DNA of 52,115 nt from DASVWH01 sp036389715 (GCA_036389715.1 DASVWH010000229.1:1-52115); one strand, 5' to 3'; counted from the stretch's first letter, positions 35,024 through 42,373 are shown. Numbers and translations: made by a program. The notes: generated from the sequence alone by a model not told the origin.

Positions 35024-35500
35024 TCAGTGTAGCAGAGGTTTTATCTTCTGCTCAAACTCCTGCGGTAGAAGAATCCCCTCGATCAGGTCACGAACATTGC
35101 CCTGCCGGTCAATCACGACCGTCAGCGGCAGCGTCTCGGTCCGGTCGAAGAGAAGCATTGTTTCTTTCGACCCGAGGGCAACCGGATAATTGACCCCGAG
35201 CTTTCTGACGAATCGCCGGACCTCGCCCGACCGCTCCGGCGGATACGTGATTCCTATTACTTGCAGCCCACTGTTTCCGTGCTCACGCTGCATTTTGATG
35301 AGAGCAGGCATCTCTGCGCGGCACGGCGGACACCACGTCGCCCAGAAATTAATGAGCACTACCTTGCCCTTGTAGCTGTCGAGCCGCACCGTGCGGCCTT
35401 GCAGGTCTTTCAGCGCCAGGGCGGGAGCTTTGTTGCTTTGCCCCGGGCCGATGCCCTGCATGGCAATCAGCACTGCCGAAAAAATGATTGCTTTAAGCAT
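35024..35500 (-). CDS. TlpA/ResA-like exported thioredoxin-fold protein
   Basis: 158 aa, ATG start; AAGGG lies immediately before the ATG, an unusually short spacing. The signal sequence is MLKAIIFSAVLIAMQGIGPGQS. The fold follows the AhpC/TSA-TlpA pattern: APALALKDLQGRTVRLDSYKGKVVLINFWATWCPPCRAEMP (in outline) with the redox Cys57-Cys60 pair, then VIGITYPPE and the cis-Pro region LPLTVVIDRQG. Such proteins reduce disulfides, for example in cytochrome c maturation or metal-site assembly. It is paired with the HMA-domain gene downstream. Confidence 0.92.
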   Translation of the reverse strand: MLKAIIFSAVLIAMQGIGPGQSNKAPALALKDLQGRTVRLDSYKGKVVLINFWATWCPPCRAEMPALIKMQREHGNSGLQVIGITYPPERSGEVRRFVRKLGVNYPVALGSKETMLLFDRTETLPLTVVIDRQGNVRDLIEGILLPQEFEQKIKPLLH

Positions 35501-35525
35501 CCCTTAAACAGGCATCCGAAAGTCT

Positions 35526-35561
35526 GCGTTAGAAGTTGAGTTAGAAGTTGCGTTAGAAGTT
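35526..35561. repeat. Three tandem copies of a 12-bp unit
   Basis: GCGTTAGAAGTT, GAGTTAGAAGTT, GCGTTAGAAGTT (35526-35537, 35538-35549, 35550-35561), just upstream of the TlpA-like gene start (minus strand). Confidence 0.92.
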
Positions 35562-35761
35562 GCGGCTAGCGGCCCTGCCAGCGGAAAGCATGGCCTCAAC
35601 GTCCCGGGGATTATACATATCCGGCTTGCTTTAAGCCATTTGAGAGCCCGGCGACGAGCATTCCGGTTTTCCACCTCTCTATCCGCGGGACTCCCAATGG
35701 ATGATATTCGCCATGATATGATTCAAGATCAGGGCTCAGTTAGATAACTAAACCGGAGATA

Positions 35762-36217
35762 ATGGGTAAGCTAAAAGAGAATTTCCTTAGGCTCATCTAC
35801 GGCAGCGACGAGAAACTCTTCGCGGAAGGGCAGCGGCTCGTCACGGAAAATCTGCGGCGGATGATCGGGCGCTGCCCGGTTTGCGACGGAGAATTGACGG
35901 GCCATTCTTACGCCGGGTTCGCCGTTACGGTCCTCGCCGCCGAAAACGAGCAGCGCGTCGCCGCTCTCCTCGCGGTCCTCAGGGAGCATCGCTGGGATGA
36001 GGCGCTCGGCTTCAGGGAGTTCGAGCCGCTCGGCGACGCCCTCGTAGCACAGGCGCTGCGCTGTGCCGGGCGACGAATCGCCTGGCAGGCCGTCCGCGAG
36101 CCCTACGAATTAGGAGAGACGCAGACCCTCCTCGAACAGGAGATTTTAGACTATCAAGATAGTCGAAGGCTCGCATCGCTCATCGGCCCGGAGAGCTGGG
36201 TGTCCCTGGAGAAGTGA
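35762..36217 (+). CDS. Conserved hypothetical protein with CPVC motif
   Basis: 151 aa, ATG start. A helical N-terminus (KENFLRLIYGSDEKLFAEGQRLV) leads to the motif RCPVCDG (near residue 38), which might bind metal or be redox active but has only one CxxC. The rest is mixed alpha/beta without known signatures (VTVLAAENEQRVAALLAVLREHRWDEALGF). It lies 6 nt upstream of the HAD phosphatase gene, so the two are almost certainly cotranscribed. I do not recognise the family. Confidence 0.7.
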   Translation: MGKLKENFLRLIYGSDEKLFAEGQRLVTENLRRMIGRCPVCDGELTGHSYAGFAVTVLAAENEQRVAALLAVLREHRWDEALGFREFEPLGDALVAQALRCAGRRIAWQAVREPYELGETQTLLEQEILDYQDSRRLASLIGPESWVSLEK

Positions 36218-36223
36218 ACAATC

Positions 36224-36919
36224 ATGAGCCCGCCTTCAATCAGCAACGTGCTCTTCGACCTGGACGGGACGCTGACGGACCCGCAGGAAGGCATCACGCG
36301 CTGTCTCGAATATTCGCTGCAACGGCTCGGCGCAGCCTGCCCGCCGCGCAGAGAGCTGCACGTGCACATCGGGCCTCCGATTCGCAGCGCCCTGTCCCTG
36401 ATGCTCGGGACGACCGATGAAGCGCTGGTGGAGCAGGCGCTGCGGTTCTACAGGGAGCGGTTTTCCGTCGAAGGACTGCTGGAGAATGAAGTCTACGATG
36501 GAGTTCTGGAAATGCTCGCCGCGCTGCGCGCCGCAAAGATGAGGCTCTACGTCGCCACCTCGAAGCCGAAGGTTTTTACGGACCGTATCCTAGCTCACTT
36601 CCGTCTCACGCCCTACTTCGACGCCGTCTACGGCAGCGAGCTGGACGGGAGGCTCGACAACAAGGTCGAGCTGATTGGCCACGTCCTCGACAGTGAGCGC
36701 CTCGTCGCCGGTCAAACACTGATGGTCGGAGACCGCCTGTACGACATCATCGGGGCCAGGCAGAACGGCTGTCGGTCGCTCGGCGTGACTTACGGCTACG
36801 GCTCGGAGGAAGAGTTAAGGGCGGCCGGGGCGGACCTCATCTGCCACAGCCCGCGCTCGATACCGGCGACGCTCGAAGGGAGCGGCCAAGAGCCGGGAAA
36901 GAAGGAGGCCGGGCGATAG
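36224..36919 (+). CDS. HAD-superfamily phosphatase (phosphoglycolate phosphatase-like)
   Basis: 231 aa, ATG start 6 nt after the previous gene. HAD motifs: I FDLDGTLTD, II VATSKPK, III Lys in LDNKVELIG, IV MVGDRLYDIIGAR. The cap is the small helical type of the Gph/PgpB group, which hydrolyses phosphoglycolate or nucleotides. The segment GVTYGYGSEEELRAAGAD is typical of that group. The substrate is not decided by sequence. Confidence 0.88.
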   Translation: MSPPSISNVLFDLDGTLTDPQEGITRCLEYSLQRLGAACPPRRELHVHIGPPIRSALSLMLGTTDEALVEQALRFYRERFSVEGLLENEVYDGVLEMLAALRAAKMRLYVATSKPKVFTDRILAHFRLTPYFDAVYGSELDGRLDNKVELIGHVLDSERLVAGQTLMVGDRLYDIIGARQNGCRSLGVTYGYGSEEELRAAGADLICHSPRSIPATLEGSGQEPGKKEAGR

Positions 36920-37128
36920 AATTCTCACGGTCGAGCGCCGCGAGAGAGAAGCTCTTGCGCCCCGTTCGATTGGCCTTTCCCTTTAAAAATCGCTCCTTCC
37001 CGCTCCCTCCGCCGCGACCGCTTCCCTTTCCTTGAATCGTCACAGACAAAGATGTAACCTTGTGGGAGTTTTCCACCGATACAAGAGAGTTCTTTGCACG
37101 AAACATTTGATAGAGGAGGACTATCTCA

Positions 37129-37593
37129 ATGCCTGAAGTTGGAGAGATGGCCCCGGATTTCGAGCTCAAGAGTCACCTTGATAAAGGCAAGACCGTCAAG
37201 CTCTCGGATTTCCGGGGCAAACAGAACGTCGTGCTGGCGTTCTACCCGCTGGCGTGGACGCCCGTCTGAACGGCGCAGATGCCTGCGTATGAGGCCGACC
37301 TCGAACGCTTTAAAGGCTACGATGCCCAGGTCCTGGGCATATCTGTTGACAGCGTCCCGTGTAACACGGCCTGGGCCAAGAGCCTCGGCAATCTTTCTTA
37401 CGACCTGCTCAGCGACTTTCACCCGAAGGGCGAAGTGGCCAGAGCTTACGGCGCTTGGCGCGAGGCCGACGGAATCTCCGAACGCGCGCTCTTTATCGTG
37501 GACAAGGAAGGTAAGCTCGCTTACAAGGACATCCACAATATCGCCGATCAACCCGACAACGAAGACCTGTTCGATGTTCTTCGCAACTTGTAA
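37129..37593 (+). CDS. Selenocysteine-containing peroxiredoxin (in-frame TGA at 37267)
   Basis: 154 residues when TGA 37267-37269 is read as Sec; ATG 37129 follows GAGGAGG. The frame is open on both sides of the TGA. The flanking residues are the peroxiredoxin active site: FYPLAWTPV-U-TAQMPAYE, i.e. PxxxTxxU, with Sec47 exactly where the peroxidatic Cys sits. The rest is a complete AhpC-TSA/AhpE-type fold (GEMAPDFELKSH, VLGISVDSVPCNTAWAKSL, YGAWREADGISERALFIVDKEG). One Cys (Cys78) could act as resolving residue. A SECIS-like hairpin begins 15 nt after the TGA. The enzyme would reduce H2O2 or organic peroxides in the cytoplasm. Without Sec decoding it would end at 46 residues. A start at the Met51 codon would lack the active site. 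Confidence 0.92.
37285..37308 (+). promoter_or_regulatory. Bacterial SECIS-like hairpin in the peroxiredoxin mRNA
   Basis: GCGT (37285-37288) pairs with ACGC (37305-37308). After an A/A mismatch, UGAG pairs with CUCG (one G-U pair). The apical loop is GCCGAC (37294-37299), starting with G. The loop begins 24 nt after the UGA, within the 16-37 nt usual for bacterial SECIS elements that bind SelB. Read by eye. Confidence 0.65.
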
Positions 37594-37626
37594 TTAACAG
37601 GCGCTGTCCAAGAGCCCTACTGCCGG

Positions 37627-37677
37627 CGGGCTGAACTTCAGAATGCTTCTCAGGAAGCCGCTCGGGAGTTCAGCCCG
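37627..37677. repeat. Inverted repeat between the two selenoprotein genes
   Basis: CGGGCTGAACT (37627-37637) and AGTTCAGCCCG (37667-37677) are perfect complements around a 29-nt loop. No T run follows. It fills much of the 108-bp gap and could be a terminator or an RNA-processing signal. Confidence 0.7.
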
Positions 37678-37701
37678 TACTGATTATCAGATTTAAGGCC
37701 A

Positions 37702-38433
37702 ATGACTACACTCTCCAGAAAATGCGTGCCGTTCACGCCCTTTGAACGCGCACTTGAGAAGAGCAACATCGCCATCGTCACGGCGGGCGGCGTTCATCTG
37801 CGGGAACAGGAGCCCTTCAACATCGCAGACGAGCTGGGCGATCTGACCTACCGCGTCATCCCGCCCGACACGCCAAGCTCGCAGTTGATGGTCACGCATC
37901 ATCACTACGACCACACGGATGCCGACGCGGACATCAACGTCGTCTTTCCCCTGGACGTGCTCCGCGACCTCGCAATGGAAGGCTTCATCGGCGGGGTGGC
38001 GAAAAAGCATATCGGCTACATGGGCTACACGATGCAGCTCAAGGCGATGTACGAGGGGACGGCCGCCGAGATTGCCAACGAGATAGACAAGGGCTCACGC
38101 GCCGACGCCGTCGTCCTGACGGGCGGTTGACCCAACGTCTGTCACCGCACGGTCGTTGCGGTCCAACGCGAAATCGAGATGCGCGGCATCCCGACCGTGC
38201 TCATCACGGTCAGCCCGGAAGTCTCTGCGCAGATGCGCCCGCCGCGCGCGCTCTACCCGCAGGGCTTCAAGATCGGCAACAGCACGGGCCGCCCCCTGAT
38301 GCGCGATTTGCAGCGCGCCGTCCTGCGCGACGCGCTCACGATGCTGACGGAAAACACGCGCCCCGGCTCGGTCGTCACGCGCGAATACCCTGACTACGGC
38401 GAGCAGTACGAGCCGCCGCGAGTAAAAGGCTAG
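37702..38433 (+). CDS. GrdB-family selenoprotein (glycine/sarcosine/betaine reductase B-like), in-frame TGA at 38128
   Basis: 243 residues when TGA 38128-38130 is Sec143. The frame continues without break to TAG 38431. Before the TGA: CVPFTPFERALEKSNIAIV, GDLTYRVIP, THHHYDHTDADADINVVFP. After it: TGG-U-PNVCHRTVVAVQREIEMRGIPTVLITVSPE. This is the layout of the short GrdB-like selenoprotein family (PF07355-type), in which U lies shortly before a Cys (here U-x-x-x-C). Genuine GrdB is larger, is part of clostridial glycine reductase, and needs grdA and grdC, which are absent here. The role of these short aerobic homologues is not established; a redox role is inferred. A SECIS-like hairpin follows. 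Repeat element C starts 10 bases after the stop. Confidence 0.9.
38144..38162 (+). promoter_or_regulatory. Bacterial SECIS-like hairpin in the GrdB-like mRNA
   Basis: ACCGCA (38144-38149) pairs perfectly with TGCGGT (38157-38162). The 7-nt loop CGGTCGT has G in position 2. The loop begins 19 nt after the UGA. This fits the bacterial SECIS pattern (short stem, small loop with an early G, 16-37 nt spacing) and is the cleaner of the two hairpins. Confidence 0.7.
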
Positions 38434-38443
38434 GAAGCAGTAA

Positions 38444-38573
38444 ATCGTCAATCGTCAATCGTGAATCGTGAATCGTGAATGGTAAATGGTAAATAGATAA
38501 GAGCAGCTTGACAGCCTGAGAGCACCTGTCTTTCTTTTTCCATTCACGATTGACGATTTACCATTTACCATTA
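38444..38573. repeat. Heptamer-array inverted repeat, element C
   Basis: Left array 38444-38492: ATCGTCA twice, ATCGTGA three times, ATGGTAA twice, then ATAGATAA. Right array about 38541-38573 on the opposite strand: TTCACGA, TTGACGA, TTTACCA, TTTACCA. The core between them ends in a pyrimidine tract (CTTTCTTTTTC). The element spans from just after the GrdB-like stop to 7 bases before the pfkA ATG, leaving pfkA without a normal ribosome site. Confidence 0.92.
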
Positions 38574-38579
38574 AAAGAT

Positions 38580-39710
38580 ATGTATCAGACCATAGGGATA
38601 GTGACAGGCGGGGGCGATGCGCCCGGATTGAATGCCGTCATTCGTGCGGCGGTCAAGACGGCCGTCGGCGAATACAAGGTGCGTGTCATCGGGATCGAGG
38701 ACAGCTTCGAGGGGCTGCTCGGCGAGACGCGGACGCGCGAGTTGACGCCCGCCGAGGTCAGGGGGCTGCTGCCGCGCGGGGGCACGATTCTGGGGACGCG
38801 CAATCGCGGCTGCTTCGTCGAGCGCAACGCCGACGGCGCTCTCTACAAGCCGGAGGCCGTCTACCGCGAAGCCATCGGGAATCTCTCGCACCTCGGCATC
38901 GAGGCCCTCGTCGTCCTCGGCGGCGAAGGGACGCTCGCCATCGCGGCCGAGTTCGACCGTCTGGGCTTTCCCGTCATCGGCGTCCCGAAGACGATAGACA
39001 ATGACCTGGCCTGCACGGAGCTGACCTTCGGCTTCGTCACCGCGCTCGACATCGCGACCGAAGCGCTGGACCGGCTGCATACGACGGCCGAATCGCACGA
39101 CCGCGTTATGATTCTCGAAGTGATGGGCAGGCACACGGGCTGGATCGCGCTCCATTCGGGCATCGCGGGCGGCGCGGACGTGATCCTGATTCCCGAAATC
39201 CCCTTCGACATGGAATCGGTCGCGCAAAAGATACACGAGCGCGATGTCTGCGATTCTCAATTCAGCATCATCGTCGTCGCCGAAGGGGCACAGGAGGTCG
39301 GGCGAGACCTGGTTTACCAGGACAAGGGCGATGTCCGGCACGCCCCGCGTCTGGGCGGCATCGGCGTCTACGTGCGCGAGAGGCTCGAAGAGCTGACCGG
39401 GAAGGAGACGCGCTGCGTCGTGCTCGGCCACTTGCAGCGCGGCGGCAGCCCCAACGCCTTTGACCGGATGCTGGCCACCAACTTCGGCGCGTGCGCCGTC
39501 CGCGCCCTGATGAACGGCGAGCGCGGCAAGATGGTCGCGCTTCAGGCGGGCGACATCCGCACCGTCACGCTCTCGGACGCGGTCGTCGCCCTCAAGACCG
39601 TTTCGCCCGACGGCCAGCTGGTGCGCACCGCACGCGACACAGGCATCTCCTTCGGCGCGGTGGACGAAGCGAGCCATCACCTGCGGGAACGCGCCGACAC
39701 CTGCGTCTGA
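38580..39710 (+). CDS. pfkA: 6-phosphofructokinase (ATP- or PPi-dependent, group III type)
   Basis: 376 aa from ATG 38580 (MYQTIGIVTGGGDAPG). Motifs: TGGGDAPGLNAVIRA (nucleotide loop), GGEGTLAIA, GVPKTIDNDL with the catalytic TIDND, MGRHTGWIALHSG, ECRCVVLGHLQRGG-like RCVVLGHLQRGGSPNAFDR. It phosphorylates fructose 6-phosphate in glycolysis. The G in GGEGT suits ATP, whereas Lys in PKTIDND is common in PPi-using and actinobacterial group III enzymes, so the phosphoryl donor is uncertain. No Shine-Dalgarno sequence precedes the ATG because repeat element C abuts it. This gene may be initiated weakly or by coupling through the repeat. Confidence 0.94.
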   Translation: MYQTIGIVTGGGDAPGLNAVIRAAVKTAVGEYKVRVIGIEDSFEGLLGETRTRELTPAEVRGLLPRGGTILGTRNRGCFVERNADGALYKPEAVYREAIGNLSHLGIEALVVLGGEGTLAIAAEFDRLGFPVIGVPKTIDNDLACTELTFGFVTALDIATEALDRLHTTAESHDRVMILEVMGRHTGWIALHSGIAGGADVILIPEIPFDMESVAQKIHERDVCDSQFSIIVVAEGAQEVGRDLVYQDKGDVRHAPRLGGIGVYVRERLEELTGKETRCVVLGHLQRGGSPNAFDRMLATNFGACAVRALMNGERGKMVALQAGDIRTVTLSDAVVALKTVSPDGQLVRTARDTGISFGAVDEASHHLRERADTCV

Positions 39711-39935
39711 GGTCAGCGCCCGGACAGGCCGAAGCGCAAAGCGGAAGGTGACAGCCAGGGGTGAAAGTGCGGCCGGGCCGCCTCTTAAGCCGGAGGCAAA
39801 TCAGCCCGTCAAACGGATTCGGGCCCGTTGTTTGCGCCGCCCTTCCCCTTTTACCTTTGTCTTGCCGCTCTCTTTGGTTGTATTTTAGGTATCCGGCAAA
39901 ATCGCCGGAAGCATCACAGCGAGGCATGATTAAAG

Positions 39936-40424
39936 TTGACGCCAGATATTAAGCAACGGCTCCAGACGGAACTGGACGACTTGGAGAGCGAGTTGCGCGT
40001 GCACCTGCCAAAGGAGATCAAGCGCGCGCTGGAATTCGGCGACCTGCGCGAGAACTCGGAATATCGCGCCGCGCTCGACCGCCAGAACGTCGTCAAAGCG
40101 CGCATCGTCGAGCTGCGCCAGCGCATCAGCGAGATCGCTTCGATAGATTTATCGAAAGTCTCACGCGACAAAGCGGGCTACGGCTCGACGCTCGTCCTCT
40201 ACGACTCGGAGCGCGACGAAGAGGTCACCTATCGCCTCGTGACGCCCGAAGAGAGCGACCCGCAGGCCGGGATGATCTCCACCGTCTCGCCCGTCGGCCG
40301 CAGCCTGATGGGCAAAGAAGAGGGCGACGAGGTCGTCGTCCGCACACCCGCTGGCGCGCGCAACTTCGAGATCAAGCGGCTCAAGACCATCCATGAAGAG
40401 ATGGAAGAAGCCAAGGAAGAGTAG
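39936..40424 (+). CDS. greA: GreA/GreB-family transcription elongation factor
   Basis: 162 aa, TTG start (only a distant GAGG). An N-terminal coiled-coil finger (LQTELDDLESELRVHLPKEIKRALEFGDLRENSEYRAALDRQ, in outline) contains the acidic tip GDLRENSEY, typical of GreA. The C-terminal FKBP-like domain follows (GYGSTLVLYDSERDEEVTYRLV, GRSLMGKEEGDEVVVRTPAG). It rescues backtracked RNA polymerase by stimulating transcript cleavage. The acidic tail (EEMEEAKEE) is longer than usual. The stop codon directly abuts repeat element D. Confidence 0.93.
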   Translation: MTPDIKQRLQTELDDLESELRVHLPKEIKRALEFGDLRENSEYRAALDRQNVVKARIVELRQRISEIASIDLSKVSRDKAGYGSTLVLYDSERDEEVTYRLVTPEESDPQAGMISTVSPVGRSLMGKEEGDEVVVRTPAGARNFEIKRLKTIHEEMEEAKEE

Positions 40425-40566
40425 ATGGTCAATGGTAAATAGTGAATGGTAAATCGTGAATCGCCAATCGTGAATAGATAAAAGCCGGTGCTCTAAAAGC
40501 ACAGCCTCCGTCTTTCTCTTTCTATTCACGATTGACCATTTACGATTGACCATTCCCCATTGACCA
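40425..40566. repeat. Heptamer-array inverted repeat, element D
   Basis: Left array 40425-40473: ATGGTCA, ATGGTAA, ATAGTGA, ATGGTAA, ATCGTGA, ATCGCCA, ATCGTGA, then ATAGATAA. Right array 40525-40566: TTCACGA, TTGACCA, TTTACGA, TTGACCA, TTCCCCA, TTGACCA. The core shares ATAGATAA(A)AGC and GTCTTTCTCTTTC with element C. It begins at the base after the greA stop codon. Confidence 0.93.
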
Positions 40567-40673
40567 TTCTTGACAAGCAATTCGGCGCGTCCCTATGATG
40601 CGCAATTCAAAAGGGGCTGCCCGGCGGAGGGGGAAAGCCGACTGTCCGGGTGTTTTGAGGAGAAGGCAAAAAG

Positions 40674-41405
40674 GTGTTCGGGGCGAGTATTGGACGCGGC
40701 GCGCAGCGGATTATCAATGCGATGGTGCGCGGGCTGGCGTATGGGCGCATTAATCCGAACCTTCTGACCGTTATCGGGGTGGCGATCAATGTCGGGTGCG
40801 GGCTGCTGTTCGGCTTCGGGGAATTCTTCTGGGCCGGGATTATCCTGATCGTCGCCAATCTCTTTGACATGCTCGACGGGCAGGTGGCGCGGCTTTCGGG
40901 GCGTGTGACGCGCTTTGGCGGCTTTCTGGATTCCTCGCTCGACCGCCTCTCCGACATGGTCGTCTTCATCGGCCTGATGGTCTTTTACGCGCGCGACACG
41001 CAATTTCATTCGACGCTCAACGTCTTTCTGACGGGTGCGGCCCTGATGGGCTCCGTCATGGTCAGCTACACGAGCGCGCGGGCCGAGAGCCTGATTCCGA
41101 AATGCGACGTTGGCTTTCTGCGCCGCCCCGAGCGGGTCGTGCTGCTGATTATCGGCGCGCTGACGACTCATCCAGGCTCGGCGAACCCTTTTCTCAACCG
41201 GATGCCCGCAGTCCTCTGGGTGCTCGCTGTTGGCTCTTACTGGACCTTTGCGCACCGCATGTATCACACCTGGCGCGAGGTCGGGAAGGCGGACGCGGCG
41301 GGCGTGGCCGAGACGGCAGCCAAAGCGGATGTTGCTGCATCTAATGCCGGGCAGGAGAGACGCCCTGAGCCCGATTTCGCGCGTAATGCGGGCGCGACAC
41401 ACTGA
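40674..41405 (+). CDS. CDP-alcohol phosphatidyltransferase family protein
   Basis: 243 aa, GTG start with GAGGAGAAGG about 8 nt upstream. The family motif is complete: DMLDGQVARLSGRVTRFGGFLDSSLDR (D-x2-DG-x2-AR-x8-G-x3-D-x3-D, in outline), with the Mg2+-binding aspartates. About five or six membrane helices follow. The C-terminal 40 residues are Ala-rich and polar. It transfers a phosphatidyl group from CDP-diacylglycerol to an alcohol such as inositol phosphate or glycerol phosphate; the PINPNLLTVIGVAIN-like start (RINPNLLTVIGVAIN) resembles phosphatidylinositol-phosphate-synthase-like proteins, but the acceptor is not certain. Confidence 0.9.
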   Translation: MFGASIGRGAQRIINAMVRGLAYGRINPNLLTVIGVAINVGCGLLFGFGEFFWAGIILIVANLFDMLDGQVARLSGRVTRFGGFLDSSLDRLSDMVVFIGLMVFYARDTQFHSTLNVFLTGAALMGSVMVSYTSARAESLIPKCDVGFLRRPERVVLLIIGALTTHPGSANPFLNRMPAVLWVLAVGSYWTFAHRMYHTWREVGKADAAGVAETAAKADVAASNAGQERRPEPDFARNAGATH

Positions 41406-41463
41406 ACGACTCGACCGCAGAAGCGAGAGTTTCTTCCCATTCGTTATTTGAGGTACACAGAAA

Positions 41464-42360
41464 TTGACTGTCTGTCCCTGTTGCGGTTTCAAGTTTGAAG
41501 GCGACCTGCGCGAGGGCTGCCAAGGGTGCGGCGCGCGCGCCGTCGGCGAGCCGCTCTCAAGGCCGCTCAAGGAACTGCCCTTTTACGGCCGCGCGCTGCT
41601 CGTCAGCACCGTGGGCGCGGCGACGCTCATCACATTTCTGGTCTCGACCATCGCCGCGCTTCTCGAAAACCATCCCGTCAAACTAGATTTCTGGTCCTGG
41701 GTCTCGGCCGCAGAGACGGCCGCCTGGCAACTCAAATGGATCGCGCTGCCGGTTTCGGCACTCGCGCTCTGGGGCGGAGCATTGCTCTGTGCGAGCATCC
41801 GCCGCGCGCCGCTGCGGTTTGCCGGACTGCGCGCGGCCGAAGGCGGTCTGGCCGCGTCGGCACTCGTCGCCCTGATGATCGCGGTCTTCATCGGCGCGAC
41901 CATCCCGGAGCGCCTGCGCAAGCGTGAGCGGGGCATGGAGGCCGGCATCTACTCGCAGGGCTACACGATTCAGCGTGCGCTGCTCGAATACCGCGAACGC
42001 TATGGCACGCTGCCCGCGACGCTCGACGAGCTGAAGCTGGGGCTGCCGGACAGGGACGGCTCCATCGCCGCCGCCCTCGCCAACATTGACTCGACGGCCT
42101 ACAGCCCCGGCGCGGACATCGCCTCGCTGCCGAAGAAGAAAGCGCGCAACCTGCGCGGCTCGGCGCTGCGCAACGCTTCCATGCGCTCGACCGACGACGG
42201 CCCGGCGGGAGGGCTGGCCTTCACCAAGTACGAGATGCGCCTGCCCGGTCAGGATAAGAAGCTCGGGACTGAAGACGATTGGGTGATTCGCAACGGAGTC
42301 GTCTCCAGGCCGTCGGAGATCGCGCAGCAACCGGCGACGAGCGACGCGAAGATGCCTTAA
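41464..42360 (+). CDS. Zinc-ribbon membrane protein with pseudopilin-like C-terminus
   Basis: 298 aa, TTG start with GAGG 9 nt upstream. An N-terminal zinc ribbon (CPCCGFKFEGDLREGCQGCG) precedes three hydrophobic helices (about 45-65, 80-105 and 125-145). The extracytoplasmic part has the pattern of type II secretion pseudopilins: an amphipathic segment YRERYGTLPATLDELKLGLPD and the ending MRLPGQDKKLGTEDDWVIRNG, close to the GspG-type PGxDxxxGTEDD calcium loop. It lacks a prepilin cleavage site at the N-terminus, so it may be a minor-pseudopilin fusion or a look-alike. It lies between the phosphatidyltransferase and the DUF3592 gene, 13 nt from the latter. Confidence 0.65.
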   Translation: MTVCPCCGFKFEGDLREGCQGCGARAVGEPLSRPLKELPFYGRALLVSTVGAATLITFLVSTIAALLENHPVKLDFWSWVSAAETAAWQLKWIALPVSALALWGGALLCASIRRAPLRFAGLRAAEGGLAASALVALMIAVFIGATIPERLRKRERGMEAGIYSQGYTIQRALLEYRERYGTLPATLDELKLGLPDRDGSIAAALANIDSTAYSPGADIASLPKKKARNLRGSALRNASMRSTDDGPAGGLAFTKYEMRLPGQDKKLGTEDDWVIRNGVVSRPSEIAQQPATSDAKMP

Positions 42361-42373
42361 GAGAAGACGCCGG

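Noticed and set aside
37279..37593. A separate 104-aa gene starting at the ATG after the TGA
   Set aside because: It would be a peroxiredoxin without its active site and without a ribosome site. The frame continues from the upstream ATG, which has a strong ribosome site, so read-through as Sec explains it better.
37129..38433. Pseudogenes or sequencing errors as the cause of the two in-frame TGAs
   Set aside because: Both TGAs fall exactly on catalytic Sec/Cys positions, flanking codons are conserved, and each has a SECIS-like hairpin at the right distance. Random nonsense mutations would not do this twice.
37702..38433. Clostridial-type glycine reductase component GrdB
   Set aside because: The protein is too short, and grdA, grdC, grdD and trxB-like genes are missing, so it is only GrdB-like.
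38444..38573. CRISPR array
   Set aside because: Units are 7 bp, contiguous, without unique spacers, and inverted on the other side. No cas gene is present.
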